A stretch of DNA of 24,201 nt from Lachnospiraceae bacterium M18-1 (GCA_000403295.2 KE159610.1:960353-984553); one strand, 5' to 3'; counted from the stretch's first letter, positions 1 to 9,083 are shown. Notes: a model not told the origin generated them from the sequence alone. Numbers and translations: made by a program.

Positions 1-582
1 TTCTCCCGATTTGCCGAGCCGACAAAGCCCGTCAAGGTCATAAGGGTAAAAGGCACGTTAAAGGACGCCAAGAAAATCGGCGGCTTGCGTGGGCTGTATC
101 TCCATTACTGCTACAAGCTCGGCATCCTGCCAAAGAAGAAACAACAGAATTATGCAAGGCTTCACTATCTCCTAAAGGATGACCTTATGAAGATGGAAGC
201 TATTACCAACGAAACAAGGCTGCTCTGCCGCAACCATATAGATACGGCGGAGCAGCTTTTGTCTTATAAAGGCTCTCTGGAATCCGAGATGCAGGAGCTG
301 ACCGAACAGCGCAAGGGGCTTTACTCCCAATCCCGAAAATCCGTCGGGGAAGAAAAAGAAGCGGTCAAGGCTCGGCTGTCGGAAATCACGGGGCGCATGA
401 AAACACTGCGGAGGGAGGTCAGATTATGTGAGGGAATCGAAGCCCGCAGCGACATTCTCAAAGAGAAGTTGCAGACCATACGGGCAGATGAGAACAAAGA
501 AAAAGGAAAGGAGCTGATGAAGCATGAACACAGGCGGCGAAGCGGCGGAGCAAATCGTAAGGATGAGCTTGGAGGGATTTGA
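1..582 (+). CDS. Relaxase (mobilisation nuclease), C-terminal part
   Basis: The reading frame is open from base 1, so this is the last 193 residues of a longer protein. The stretch LRGLYLHYCYKLGILPKK followed by a charged, probably coiled-coil helix region is what I recognise as the tail of relaxases from Tn1549/CTn-type ICEs. The nicking domain with its tyrosine and histidine triad lies upstream of the window and cannot be checked. A relaxase nicks oriT and pilots the single strand into the recipient. The 3' end overlaps the next gene by 59 bp, which suggests translational coupling. Family assignment rests on C-terminal resemblance and on the neighbouring pcfB-like and virD4-like genes. Confidence 0.7.
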   Translation, partial: FSRFAEPTKPVKVIRVKGTLKDAKKIGGLRGLYLHYCYKLGILPKKKQQNYARLHYLLKDDLMKMEAITNETRLLCRNHIDTAEQLLSYKGSLESEMQELTEQRKGLYSQSRKSVGEEKEAVKARLSEITGRMKTLRREVRLCEGIEARSDILKEKLQTIRADENKEKGKELMKHEHRRRSGGANRKDELGGI

Positions 583-1411
583 AGTTGCTGCCAGAATCAC
601 GGGGGCGGGTGCGAAGAACATCGCAATCCTGCTCTACTCCATTTTAAAAGAGGAACAGAAAACCAAAGGAAAGGCAAGGCTCACAAACATGCTCCGCTCT
701 GGAAAGGAGCTGAAAGTCTTTACCGTAAAAAGCGGCGACTTGAAGAAGTTCACGCAGGAAGCGAAGAAATACGGCGTACTCTACTGCGTCCTCGCAGACC
801 GTAAGAACAAAGACCCCAATGCGGAGGTGGACGTGATTGCCCGTGCGGAGGACGCATCGAAAATCAGCCGCATCGTGGAGCGGTTCAGCCTTGCTTCCGT
901 AGATACCGCTTCCATCGTGACCGAAGCGGAGAAATCGAAAGGGGCAAAGGGCAAAACGAAAGAAGAAAAGAATAAGCTGAAAGATGCCAAGACCGCAGAT
1001 GCAAAGGACGCAGGGGCAGAGGACGGTCAGCCAGAGCCAGACATCGGCGTGGAGGAAAAGGCGGAGAAAGACAGGCTCATGGACGCCCTTATGGGCAAGC
1101 CGCTCCAAAAGGAGGAAAACGCCCCAAACCCCTCGGTGGCAAAGATAGAAAAATCCCCTCTGTCCGAGCCTACCTTAAAGCAGCAAAGGAAGCCCGCAGA
1201 GGGGGCTACTATGGCTAAGACGGAGAAGCCGTCAGTCAGGGAGGAACTGCGGAAAATCAAGGAGAGCCGCAAGGGGCAGGAAGCGGACGCTTCCCCGAAC
1301 CTTGACAAAGAGAAATCTCCCGACAGGGCGAAGAAGCCGCCCGCAGGAAAGACGGAGCATAAGCAGCCCCAGAAGCGGAAACGGAAATCAAAATCGAAAG
1401 GAGCAAGATAA
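524..1411 (+). CDS. PcfB-family (DUF3801) conjugation protein
   Basis: This 295-residue protein has an N-terminal globular half (about 1-135) that fits the DUF3801/PcfB family: an amphipathic region around AGAKNIAILLYSILK, then the alternating segment KVFTVKSGDLKKFTQEAKKYGVLYCVL. The C-terminal half (about 140-295) is low-complexity, rich in Lys, Glu and Ala, and probably disordered. PcfB of pCF10 is an accessory factor that helps bring the relaxase-DNA complex to the coupling protein. Its place between relaxase and VirD4 fits that role. The ATG at 524 is preceded by GGAG and lies inside the relaxase 3' end in another frame. Confidence 0.85.
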   Translation: MNTGGEAAEQIVRMSLEGFEVAARITGAGAKNIAILLYSILKEEQKTKGKARLTNMLRSGKELKVFTVKSGDLKKFTQEAKKYGVLYCVLADRKNKDPNAEVDVIARAEDASKISRIVERFSLASVDTASIVTEAEKSKGAKGKTKEEKNKLKDAKTADAKDAGAEDGQPEPDIGVEEKAEKDRLMDALMGKPLQKEENAPNPSVAKIEKSPLSEPTLKQQRKPAEGATMAKTEKPSVREELRKIKESRKGQEADASPNLDKEKSPDRAKKPPAGKTEHKQPQKRKRKSKSKGAR

Positions 1412-1413
1412 GC

Positions 1414-2277
1414 ATGAGCATTTATGACGTATTCAGCGGCGGCGGCAGACCTTTTAACAAAGAGGAATGGGCGGCGCAGAAACAGGAGCAGCGGAAAGCA
1501 GCCTATGAGCTGATGGACACGACCTGCGAAAAAATGATGGCGGACGGAGGTGCGTTTCAGCAGTACCTTGACGTGCAGGGGCATTTTGACCGCTACTCCG
1601 TCAACAACGCCATCTTGGTTTCGGCACAGATGCCCGAAGCGACGCAGCTTAAAGATTACGGCAGTTGGAAACAGAGCCGTGCCTATGTGGACAAGGACGC
1701 ACAGAAAGTCACCATCCTTGAGCCAGGGAAAGAATACGAGCGGGAGGACGGCTCAAAGGCGGTCGGCTACAACGCAAAAGTGGTCTACGACATTTCCCAG
1801 ACTTCGGCAAAGGACAGGCAGCAGCCGCAGGAAGCCAAAACCATGCGGGAGCTTGTGTCGGCGATGATTGACGCAAGCCCCGTTTCCTTTGTGCCAGTGG
1901 ACGACCTTGAGCTGCCTGCGTTCTACGACAGCGCACAGCAGACCATCTTCATCAAGACGGGATTAAATGAGGAACAGCTCTTTGTCAGCATGGCAAAGGA
2001 AGTGTCGGCGGCGGTCTTTGACTGTAAGCACAAGGAGAGCCGTGACGCTTCGGATTTCAAGTCGTTCTGCGTCGCCTATATGGTAAGCTCCCGCTACGGC
2101 GTGGACACAAAGGGCTTCCGCTTCGACAATCTCCCGAAAGAATTTGCGGGCATGGAAACGCAGGAATTTAAAGGGCAGCTTGGCTCGATGCGTGACGTAC
2201 TCGGTGAAATCCAGTCGGACATGTATAAGAGCCTTGAGAAGAACAAGCCGCCCAAGCACAAGGAGCAGGAACGCTAA
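1414..2277 (+). CDS. ArdC-like N-terminal-domain protein of the conjugation operon
   Basis: This 287-residue protein carries, at about residues 30-110, a pattern typical of the ArdC N-terminal single-stranded-DNA-binding domain: FDRYSVNNAILVSAQMP, then LKDYGSWKQS, then a turn into VTILEPG. In ArdC-type proteins this domain binds ssDNA and can protect incoming DNA. The C-terminal part (about 145-250) resembles the zinc-peptidase-like half in length, but no HExxH motif is visible, so catalytic activity is doubtful. It starts two bases after pcfB with AGGAG about 11 bases upstream. A role in protecting or handling transferred DNA is inference from the domain and position. Confidence 0.6.
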   Translation: MSIYDVFSGGGRPFNKEEWAAQKQEQRKAAYELMDTTCEKMMADGGAFQQYLDVQGHFDRYSVNNAILVSAQMPEATQLKDYGSWKQSRAYVDKDAQKVTILEPGKEYEREDGSKAVGYNAKVVYDISQTSAKDRQQPQEAKTMRELVSAMIDASPVSFVPVDDLELPAFYDSAQQTIFIKTGLNEEQLFVSMAKEVSAAVFDCKHKESRDASDFKSFCVAYMVSSRYGVDTKGFRFDNLPKEFAGMETQEFKGQLGSMRDVLGEIQSDMYKSLEKNKPPKHKEQER

Positions 2278-2292
2278 TCGGAGGTGCAGACT

Positions 2293-2490
2293 ATGAAAGA
2301 AGAACGATACCATCTGGCATTGGACAAATACGACAAGAATATCGTCCTCAACGCCCTCAACACCCTGCGGACACAGCAGATACAGGAGGAACGCCCCACC
2401 GAGCCTGTTGACGAGCTGATAAGCAGGGTGGCATTCGCCCCGACCAAGAAAGTAAAGGTCGCCCCGTGCAAGTGCCATGAAGAACGGTGA
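2293..2490 (+). CDS. Small conserved ICE protein of unknown function
   Basis: This is a 65-residue charged protein beginning MKEERYHLALDKYDKN. The ATG at 2293 is preferred over the in-frame GTG at 2284 because GGAGG (2280-2284) lies 8 bases ahead of it and would overlap the GTG. The 3' end overlaps the VirD4 start by 14 bp, so translation is probably coupled. The middle (NIVLNALNTLRTQQIQEERPTEPVDELI) looks helical. The C-terminus has a CKC motif. I do not recognise the family with confidence; small proteins of this type commonly sit in front of virD4 in Clostridia ICEs. Confidence 0.7.
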   Translation: MKEERYHLALDKYDKNIVLNALNTLRTQQIQEERPTEPVDELISRVAFAPTKKVKVAPCKCHEER

Positions 2491-4270
2491 TGATTATAAG
2501 GCGGGCTTAATCCTCTCTTTATGCGGGCTTGTTCCTGTCGTGTGGCTTGCCCTGCTGACAGCCCCTTATGTCAGCGGCGGCATCGTGGAGATAATCGGCA
2601 ACTTATCCGCAGCAATCGAAAATCCGTTTTCCATAACGGTATGCGGGGACAGCGTAAGGACTGTCCTTATTTTTCTGCTTGCCTACGGCATGGGAATCGG
2701 CGTTTATTTCTCCACACGCAGGAACTACCGCAAAGGGGAGGAACACGGCTCTGCTAAATGGGGCAACGCAGGCACTCTCAATAAAAAGTACCGAGATAAA
2801 GACGCATCGGAAAACAAGCTGCTGACCCAGAGCGTCCGCATCGGGCTTGACGGGAAGAAACACCGCAGGAATCTGAATATCCTCGTGGTGGGCGGCTCTG
2901 GTGCAGGAAAGACCAGATTTTTTTGTAAGCCAAACGTCATGCAGTGCAACACGTCAATGGTAATCTTAGACCCGAAAGGCGAGATTGTCCGTGACACGGG
3001 CGGGCTTCTGGAACAGAAAGGCTATGAGGTGCGTGTGCTTGATTTAATCAACATGCACAAGAGCCACTGCTACAACCCGTTTGTCTATCTAAGAAACGAC
3101 AACGACGTGCAGCGGCTGGTAACAAATTTATTTAAGGCGACCACGCCGAAAGGAAGCCAGTCGCAAGACCCGTTCTGGGACACAGCGGCGAGTATGCTGC
3201 TTTTATCCCTCGTGTTCTATCTGAAATACGAAGCCCCGCCAGAGGAGCAGAATTTCCCGATGGTGATGGAGCTGCTTCGTGCAGGAGAGGTAAGGGAGGA
3301 TGACGACGGCTATGTAAGTCCGCTTGACGAACTGTTCGACCGCTTGGAGATGGTAAACCCAGAGCATATCGCTTTGAAATACTACCGTGATTATCACAGC
3401 GGAAGTGCCAAGACGCTAAAGAGCATCCAGATAACCCTTGCCGCACGGCTTGAGAAGTTCAATCTGGAAAGCCTTGCATCCTTGACCGCCACGGACGAGC
3501 TTGATTTGCCGTCTTTGGGCGAGAAGAAAGTCGCACTGTTCGCACTGATACCAGACAATGACACCAGTTTTAATTTTTTGGTGTCACTTTTATACACGCA
3601 GCTATTCCAACAGCTATTCTACCTCGCCGACCACAAGTACGGCGGGAGCCTGCCCGTCCACTGCCAGTTCATTATGGATGAATTTGCGAACGTAAGTTTG
3701 CCCGATGACTTTGACAAGATTTTGAGCGTCATGCGGTCAAGGGGCGTGTCGGTCAGCATCATTTTACAGAACTTGGCACAGCTTAAAGCGTTATTCGAGA
3801 AACAGTGGGAAAGCATCGTCGGGAACGCCGATGAGTTCCTCTATCTCGGCGGCAACGAGCAGAGTACCCATAAGTTTGTAAGTGAGCTTCTTGGAAAAGC
3901 CACGATAGACACGAACACCTACGGGAAAAGCTCTGGGCGGAGCGGCAACTATTCCACCAACTACCAGATTTCGGGGCGTGAGCTTTTAACCCCAGACGAA
4001 GTGCGTATGCTGGACAACCGCTACGCACTTCTTTTTGTGCGTGGGGAACGCCCCGTCATGGATTTGAAGTACGACATCCTGAAGCATCCGAACGTGAAAC
4101 TGACCGCCGACGGGGGAAAGCCGCCGTATCTCCACGGCGAGCCTACGCAGGCGGTCGCAACCCTTGTGTTTGGCGGGGATATTCCAAAAGACGCTGTTGC
4201 GCTCAACCCTGTCAGCACTTCCTATGAGCTTCTGTCCGATGAGGACTTGGAAGAAATATTCAATTTATAA
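2477..4270 (+). CDS. VirD4/TcpA-type coupling protein ATPase (CD1115-like)
   Basis: This 597-residue type IV coupling protein links the relaxosome to the secretion channel and powers DNA transfer. Two N-terminal membrane segments (about 11-40 and 61-80) are followed by the ATPase. Walker A is GGSGAGKT at 139-146, an ILDPKGE strand follows at 163-169, and Walker B is FIMDEFAN at about 398-405. The VirD4/TraG motif QNLAQL follows at 431-436. The length is normal for the family. The start overlaps the upstream small gene with no strong ribosome-binding site of its own, suggesting coupling. It is membrane-bound, facing the cytoplasm. Confidence 0.95.
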   Translation: MKNGDDYKAGLILSLCGLVPVVWLALLTAPYVSGGIVEIIGNLSAAIENPFSITVCGDSVRTVLIFLLAYGMGIGVYFSTRRNYRKGEEHGSAKWGNAGTLNKKYRDKDASENKLLTQSVRIGLDGKKHRRNLNILVVGGSGAGKTRFFCKPNVMQCNTSMVILDPKGEIVRDTGGLLEQKGYEVRVLDLINMHKSHCYNPFVYLRNDNDVQRLVTNLFKATTPKGSQSQDPFWDTAASMLLLSLVFYLKYEAPPEEQNFPMVMELLRAGEVREDDDGYVSPLDELFDRLEMVNPEHIALKYYRDYHSGSAKTLKSIQITLAARLEKFNLESLASLTATDELDLPSLGEKKVALFALIPDNDTSFNFLVSLLYTQLFQQLFYLADHKYGGSLPVHCQFIMDEFANVSLPDDFDKILSVMRSRGVSVSIILQNLAQLKALFEKQWESIVGNADEFLYLGGNEQSTHKFVSELLGKATIDTNTYGKSSGRSGNYSTNYQISGRELLTPDEVRMLDNRYALLFVRGERPVMDLKYDILKHPNVKLTADGGKPPYLHGEPTQAVATLVFGGDIPKDAVALNPVSTSYELLSDEDLEEIFNL

Positions 4271-4284
4271 GGAGGAATCACCCT

Positions 4285-4641
4285 ATGAAACTTTTTCAGA
4301 AAAACGAGAAGAAAGCAACCCAGAAACTGCCGATGGCAGGCAAGGTAAAAAGAGGTTTCCGCTTCTACTGCATGGCGGTACTGGCTGCGGCTCTGATGCT
4401 TGGAACGTCCATGACCGCCTTTGCCGCCAATGACCCGATTGCCGTTGTCAACAACCTTTCCAATTTCATCTTCGGACTGATACGGGCGGTCGGGATGATC
4501 ATGCTCGGCTTCGGCATCGTGCAGGTCGGCTTGTCGCTGAAATCCCACGACCCGTCCCAGAGGGCGAACGGCTTCCTCACACTGGCGGGCGGCGTTGTGA
4601 TTACCTTTGCGAAAGAGATTTTAACCCTCATCACAGGCTAA
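4285..4641 (+). CDS. Maff2/VirB2-like pilin-type membrane protein
   Basis: This 118-residue protein has a basic N-terminus, a hydrophobic segment (about 27-46) ending in the signal-peptidase-like site AFA|AN at 47-48, and two later hydrophobic helices (about 55-78 and 95-115) separated by a short loop with KSHDPSQR. The arrangement matches the Maff2 family of mobile-element proteins and is VirB2-like in topology. Such proteins are thought to form the pilus or channel subunit. It starts after GGAGG 10 bases upstream. A stable hairpin follows in the 105-bp gap before the VirB6-like gene and could tune expression of the pilin against the downstream genes. Confidence 0.85.
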   Translation: MKLFQKNEKKATQKLPMAGKVKRGFRFYCMAVLAAALMLGTSMTAFAANDPIAVVNNLSNFIFGLIRAVGMIMLGFGIVQVGLSLKSHDPSQRANGFLTLAGGVVITFAKEILTLITG

Positions 4642-4684
4642 TCCAAAACAGACTGAAATAACAGACTGACACAAGACAGGATAA

Positions 4685-4716
4685 CGGGGCAGATCCGCTC
4701 TGCGGGACTTGCCCCG
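4685..4716 (+). promoter_or_regulatory. Branched hairpin between pilin and VirB6 genes
   Basis: Outer arms CGGGGCA (4685-4691) and TGCCCCG (4710-4716) pair perfectly. Inside, CCGC (4695-4698) pairs with GCGG (4702-4705). No clean U-tract follows, only CTATCAAATTTT, so it is more likely a partial terminator or mRNA-processing stop than a strong terminator. Two direct copies of AACAGACTGA (4647-4656 and 4660-4669) lie just upstream. Confidence 0.55.
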
Positions 4717-4746
4717 CTATCAAATTTTAAGAACGGAGGTGGTCGA

Positions 4747-5583
4747 ATGTCAGACAACTGGGTAGTCCAGAACTTGGAGAACGCCCTTGACACATGGAAT
4801 GAAAAGTTAGCCGAGATATGGCAGCTCATCACCCAATCCCCAGAAACCTTTAAAGGCGGTGCGATATGGAAAGTCATCGTTGACATCCACGGGGCGTTGC
4901 AAGCTATCGGGCTTGCCCTGCTCGTGCTGTTCTTTGTGGTAGGCGTGATGCGTACCTGCGGCGACTTCGCACAGGTCAAGAAGCCCGAACACGCCTTGAA
5001 GCTGTTCATCCGCTTCGCCCTTGCGAAAGGTGCGGTCACTTACGGCTTGGAGCTGATGATGGCTCTGTTCAAAATCGTGCAGGGCGTGATTTCCGCCATT
5101 ATGAAAGCCGCAGGCTTCGGCTCGGCACAGAAAACGGTGCTGCCGCAGGAGATTGTGACAGCCGTGGAGGACTGCGGATTTTTCGAGAGCATTCCCCTAT
5201 GGGCGGTCACGCTGATAGGCGGGCTGTTCATCACGGTGCTGTCGTTCATTATGATAATGTCGGTGTACGGCAGGTTTTTTAAATTGTATCTCTATACTGC
5301 CATCGCCCCCGTGCCGCTGTCCTCGTTTGCGGGAGAGCCGAGCCAGAGCGTGGGGAAGAGCTTCATCAAGAGCTACTCCGCCGTGTGCCTTGAGGGGGCA
5401 ATCATCGTGCTTGCCTGCATCATCTTCTCGGTGTTTGCGGCGTCCCCGCCCGCAGTCAACCCCGATGCGGCGGCGGTCACGATGGTATGGGGCTATATCG
5501 GGGAATTGGTATTCAATATGCTCGTCCTTGTCGGTGCGGTCAAAATGGCAGACCGTGTGGTAAGGGAAATGATGGGCTTGTAA
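4747..5583 (+). CDS. VirB6/TrbL-like conjugation channel protein (CD1112-like)
   Basis: This 278-residue polytopic membrane protein has hydrophobic helices at about 49-76, 90-118, 150-185, 215-240 and 250-270. An N-terminal amphipathic stretch (DNWVVQNLENALDTWNEKLAEIWQLI) precedes the first helix. The motif YLYTAIAPVPLSSFAGEPSQSVGKSFIKSY is typical of VirB6/TrbL-like proteins of Clostridia ICEs. It probably forms part of the inner-membrane channel with VirB4, PrgI and the pilin. GGAGG lies 8 bases before the ATG. Confidence 0.9.
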   Translation: MSDNWVVQNLENALDTWNEKLAEIWQLITQSPETFKGGAIWKVIVDIHGALQAIGLALLVLFFVVGVMRTCGDFAQVKKPEHALKLFIRFALAKGAVTYGLELMMALFKIVQGVISAIMKAAGFGSAQKTVLPQEIVTAVEDCGFFESIPLWAVTLIGGLFITVLSFIMIMSVYGRFFKLYLYTAIAPVPLSSFAGEPSQSVGKSFIKSYSAVCLEGAIIVLACIIFSVFAASPPAVNPDAAAVTMVWGYIGELVFNMLVLVGAVKMADRVVREMMGL

Positions 5584-5609
5584 TTATCCAACAGGAAAGG
5601 AAAATTGAA

Positions 5610-5846
5610 ATGAAAAAAGAAACGAAGTATTGCCAGAATTATGATATCCATTTGTTAAATGGAGAAGTCATCGGGGCTTCCGAAGCCTATGACCTGCCTG
5701 CGGAAAAAGGGCTGGTCGGAAAATTTGGAAAAGCTGACGATAACGAGATATTTGAAATCGGGGATGCCATTTCTGGATTTGCATATATCCCAAAACGCAG
5801 CATCCTCTTTATTTCGACGGGGGATGTCGGGGAGGAGAGGTGCTGA
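5610..5846 (+). CDS. Small unknown protein in the conjugation operon
   Basis: This 78-residue acidic, soluble protein begins MKKETKYCQNYDIHLLNGEVI. I chose the ATG at 5610 because AGGAAAGG lies about 10 bases upstream and an earlier in-frame start would overlap the VirB6-like gene extensively. The sequence looks like a small beta-rich fold (IHLLNGEVI, GFAYIPKRSILFIST). No catalytic motif is visible and I do not recognise the family. It ends two bases before the PrgI start, so it is cotranscribed with the mating-channel genes. Confidence 0.65.
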   Translation: MKKETKYCQNYDIHLLNGEVIGASEAYDLPAEKGLVGKFGKADDNEIFEIGDAISGFAYIPKRSILFISTGDVGEERC

Positions 5847-5847
5847 T

Positions 5848-6312
5848 ATGGAAGTCAAGATAAATAAGGAAATCCGCAACTACACGGAATCCATGTTCTT
5901 CGGGCTGTCAATGCGGCAGTTCCTGTTTTCCGTGCTTGCCTGCGGCGTGGCGGTCGGCTTGTTCTTCCTGCTCCGTGGCAGGTTCGGGACGGAAACATTG
6001 AGCTGGATGTGCATCTTGGGGGCTTCCCCTTTTGCGGTCATGGGATTTGTAAGGTACAACGGCATGACCGCTGAGCAGTTTGTGTGGGCATGGATAAAGT
6101 CGCAGTTTCTGATGCCGAAGAAGATTTTATTTGTCCCAGAGAATCTTTATTACGAAGCGATGAAGCAGGCACTGGACGCACATGAGAAAGGCTTGCCCGC
6201 CGTGCAGGATAAGAAACGGAAAAAGGGAAAACGCAGGAAAAAAAGAACAAAGACAGACGGGCGAAAGCAGCCTAAGAAATCAAGAAAGCGTAAGGAGGTA
6301 GACTATGATTAA
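5848..6312 (+). CDS. PrgI-family conjugation membrane protein
   Basis: This is a 154-residue protein starting at ATG 5848 (MEVKINKEIRNYTESMFFGLS). GGAGAGG precedes the start; earlier in-frame codons would overlap the upstream gene. The PrgI pattern is clear: a short polar N-terminus, two close hydrophobic helices (about 24-45 and 49-68), the motif RYNGMTAEQFVWAWIKS, then a tail extremely rich in Lys and Arg (about 115-154). PrgI-type proteins are VirB3-like inner-membrane partners of the VirB4 ATPase. The 3' end overlaps the VirB4 start by 8 bp, as expected for subunits made together. Confidence 0.9.
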   Translation: MEVKINKEIRNYTESMFFGLSMRQFLFSVLACGVAVGLFFLLRGRFGTETLSWMCILGASPFAVMGFVRYNGMTAEQFVWAWIKSQFLMPKKILFVPENLYYEAMKQALDAHEKGLPAVQDKKRKKGKRRKKRTKTDGRKQPKKSRKRKEVDYD

Positions 6313-8638
6313 GACGCTGAAAACGCTGTTTAAGCAGGACAGGGAGAAATTCATTGTGCCGAAGTCGGTGCAGGCGGTCATCCCGTTAAAGACCATGTGG
6401 GAGGACGGCATTTTCCTTGTGGGCAGGAATAAATACGCAAAGACATTCAAGTTTGAGGACATCAACTACGCCGTGGCGAGCCGTGAGGACAAGGAAGCGA
6501 TGTTCCTCGAATACTCGGAGCTTCTTAATGCCCTCGACAGCGGGACGACCACGAAAATCACGATAAACAACCGCAGGCTCAATAAGGCGGATTTTGAGCA
6601 GACAATCTTAATTCCGATGGCGGAGGACGATTTGGATAAATACCGCAGAGAGTACAACAAGATGCTGCTCGATAAAGCAACGGGGGCAAACTCCACCGTG
6701 CAGGACAAATATGTGACGGTTTCCGTCTGCAAGAAGAACATTGAGGAAGCGAGGAATTACTTTGCCCGTGTCGGGGCTGACCTTATCGGGCATTTCAACC
6801 GCTTAGGCTCGAAGTGTACGGAACTGGACGCCAATGACAAGCTGCGTATTTTCCACGACTTCTACCGCACGGGCGAGGAAACGGCGTTCTCCTTTGACAT
6901 GGCACAGACCATGCGGAAAGGTCACGACTTCAAGGACTATATCTGCCCCGACTCCTTTGAGTTTGAGAAAGATTATTTTAAGATGGGCAACCGCTATGGG
7001 CGTGTGATATTCCTGCGTGAGTACGCCGCCTATATCAAGGACAGCATGGTGGCGGAGCTTTGCGAATTAAACCGTAACATGATGCTCTCTGTTGATGTTG
7101 TGCCTGTCCCGACAGATGAAGCCGTGCGGGAGGTAGAGAACCGCCTGCTCGGTGTGGAAACCAACATCACGAACTGGCAGAGGAAGCAGAACCAGAACAA
7201 CAACTTTTCCGCCGTCATCCCCTACGACTTGGAGCAGCAGAGAAAGGAAAGCAAGGAATTTCTGGACGATTTGACGACCCGTGACCAGAGGATGATGTTT
7301 GCGGTGCTTACGATGGTGCATACCGCAGACACCAAAGAGCAGCTTGACAATGACACGGAAGCCCTGCTCACGACGGCAAGGAAGCATCTCTGCCAGTTCG
7401 CCGTGCTGAAGTACCAGCAGATGGACGGGCTGAACACCGCCCTGCCGTTCGGCGTGAGGAAGATTGATGCGTTAAGAACGCTGACGACGGAAAGCCTTGC
7501 GGTGTTTATCCCCTTCCGTGTGCAGGAAATCTACCATAAGGACGGCGTGTATTACGGGCAGAACGTCATATCAAAGAACATGATAATCGCCAACCGCCGC
7601 CACCTTTTGAACGGAAATTCCTTTATCCTCGGCGTGTCTGGTGCGGGCAAGTCGTTCACGGCAAAGGAGGAAATGACAAACATCATCCTCACCGACCCCA
7701 ACGCCGATGTCTTGGTAATAGACCCCGAACGAGAGTACGCCCCTCTTGTAAAGGCGATGCAGGGCGAGGTTATCCACATCTCGGCGACGAGCGACAACCA
7801 CATCAACGCAATGGACATGAACTCTGATTACGGCGACGGTGCGAACCCCGTCATCTTGAAATCAGAGTTTATTTTATCTTTGTGCGAACAGCTTATCGGC
7901 GGGGCAAGCCTTGGGGCAAAGCAGAAATCCATCATCGACCGCTGCACGGCAAGCGTCTACCGCTACTACCAGCAGGGCAACTATATGGGTACGCCGCCGA
8001 CCTTGCAGGACTTCCGTGAGGAGCTGTTAAAGCAGGACGAGCCAGAAGCGCAGGAAATCGCCCTTGCGATTGAGCTGTTTACGGACGGCTCTCTCAACAC
8101 CTTTGCCAAGCATACGAACGTGGACACCCACAGCCGCCTTATCTGCTATGATATTTTGGATTTGGGCAAGCAGTTACAGCCTATCGGTATGCTCGTCGTC
8201 CTCGACAGCATTTTGAACCGCATCACCCAGAACAGGGCGAAAGGCAGGAACACCTTTATCTTCATTGACGAGATTTATCTGCTGTTCCAGCACGAATACA
8301 GTGCCAACTTCCTTTTTACCCTCTGGAAGCGTGTGCGTAAGTACGGGGCGTACTGTACTGGAATCACACAAAATGTCGATGACCTCTTGCAGAGCCATAC
8401 GGCGAGGACGATGCTTGCCAATAGCGAGTTCATCATCATGCTGAATCAGGCATCCACAGACCGTATTGAGCTTGCGAAGCTTCTTAATATCTCCGATTTG
8501 CAGATGAGCTATATCACGAATGTTGGTGCGGGGCAGGGATTATTGAAAGTCGGCAGCTCCCTTGTGCCGTTCGTAAACAAGTTTCCACGCAATACGGAGC
8601 TGTATAAACTGATGACGACAAAATTTGGTGAGGTCTAA
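6305..8638 (+). CDS. VirB4-like conjugation ATPase (CD1110-like)
   Basis: This 777-residue protein is the energising ATPase of the type IV secretion channel. The N-terminal half (about 1-400) is the VirB4 assembly domain. Walker A is GVSGAGKS at 443-450. Walker B is FIFIDEIYLLF with the Asp-Glu at 655-656. A Gln-containing ITQNVDDLLQS motif follows. Length and motif spacing are normal for CD1110-type VirB4 proteins. It lies in the usual order after PrgI, and AAGGAGG (6291-6297) stands 7 bases ahead of the ATG. Confidence 0.96.
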   Translation: MIKTLKTLFKQDREKFIVPKSVQAVIPLKTMWEDGIFLVGRNKYAKTFKFEDINYAVASREDKEAMFLEYSELLNALDSGTTTKITINNRRLNKADFEQTILIPMAEDDLDKYRREYNKMLLDKATGANSTVQDKYVTVSVCKKNIEEARNYFARVGADLIGHFNRLGSKCTELDANDKLRIFHDFYRTGEETAFSFDMAQTMRKGHDFKDYICPDSFEFEKDYFKMGNRYGRVIFLREYAAYIKDSMVAELCELNRNMMLSVDVVPVPTDEAVREVENRLLGVETNITNWQRKQNQNNNFSAVIPYDLEQQRKESKEFLDDLTTRDQRMMFAVLTMVHTADTKEQLDNDTEALLTTARKHLCQFAVLKYQQMDGLNTALPFGVRKIDALRTLTTESLAVFIPFRVQEIYHKDGVYYGQNVISKNMIIANRRHLLNGNSFILGVSGAGKSFTAKEEMTNIILTDPNADVLVIDPEREYAPLVKAMQGEVIHISATSDNHINAMDMNSDYGDGANPVILKSEFILSLCEQLIGGASLGAKQKSIIDRCTASVYRYYQQGNYMGTPPTLQDFREELLKQDEPEAQEIALAIELFTDGSLNTFAKHTNVDTHSRLICYDILDLGKQLQPIGMLVVLDSILNRITQNRAKGRNTFIFIDEIYLLFQHEYSANFLFTLWKRVRKYGAYCTGITQNVDDLLQSHTARTMLANSEFIIMLNQASTDRIELAKLLNISDLQMSYITNVGAGQGLLKVGSSLVPFVNKFPRNTELYKLMTTKFGEV

Positions 8639-8654
8639 GAGAGGGGGATTCTTT

Positions 8655-9059
8655 ATGTCAGAGATAAGATTCCGCAATGCGGCTCACCGTGATTTTTTTC
8701 TGGAAAACATGATGAAATGCAGGGTAAACGACTGCTACCACAGGGCGTTTTTCTATGTGATGGGGATTGCGGGGGAAACAAGGCAGAACATCAATGCCAT
8801 GTTCGACTTCAAGACGGACTGCATCAAGCCAGAGGGGATGCACGCAGGATGGCAGACAAGCGGCACGGTCAAAGTCTGTCACCTTGCCTTTAACCTCTGG
8901 AACGGTTACGCCGAGGAGGGGCGTGAGAAACTCTTTACACCAGAGGAATTGTTCTGCTGCGAGTTCGCCCCGTATTTCATGGAGGGCATCAAGGCACGGT
9001 ATCCCGAATATTGCAGGGACTTACCCACGCCCAAGAAGCAAGCGGAGCATACACGGTAA
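8655..9059 (+). CDS. DUF6075-like ICE protein
   Basis: This 134-residue protein begins MSEIRFRNAAHRDFFLENM. The ATG at 8655 is preferred over the GTG at 8625 because GAGGGGG lies just upstream and the GTG is inside virB4. The sequence matches my memory of the DUF6075 family of conserved ICE proteins, whose role is unknown. Visible features are several conserved-looking Cys and His (CRVNDCYHRAFFYV and FCCEFAPYF). No membrane segment is apparent. It follows virB4 by 16 bp and is the last gene before the tandem RNA hairpins. Confidence 0.75.
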   Translation: MSEIRFRNAAHRDFFLENMMKCRVNDCYHRAFFYVMGIAGETRQNINAMFDFKTDCIKPEGMHAGWQTSGTVKVCHLAFNLWNGYAEEGREKLFTPEELFCCEFAPYFMEGIKARYPEYCRDLPTPKKQAEHTR

Positions 9060-9083
9060 CTGAAAATAAATGTCAAGGAATTA

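Noticed and set aside
644..1108. Minus-strand frames opposite the PcfB gene
   Set aside because: Cys/Phe/Leu-rich translations that arise from the complementary strand of Lys/Glu-rich coding DNA.
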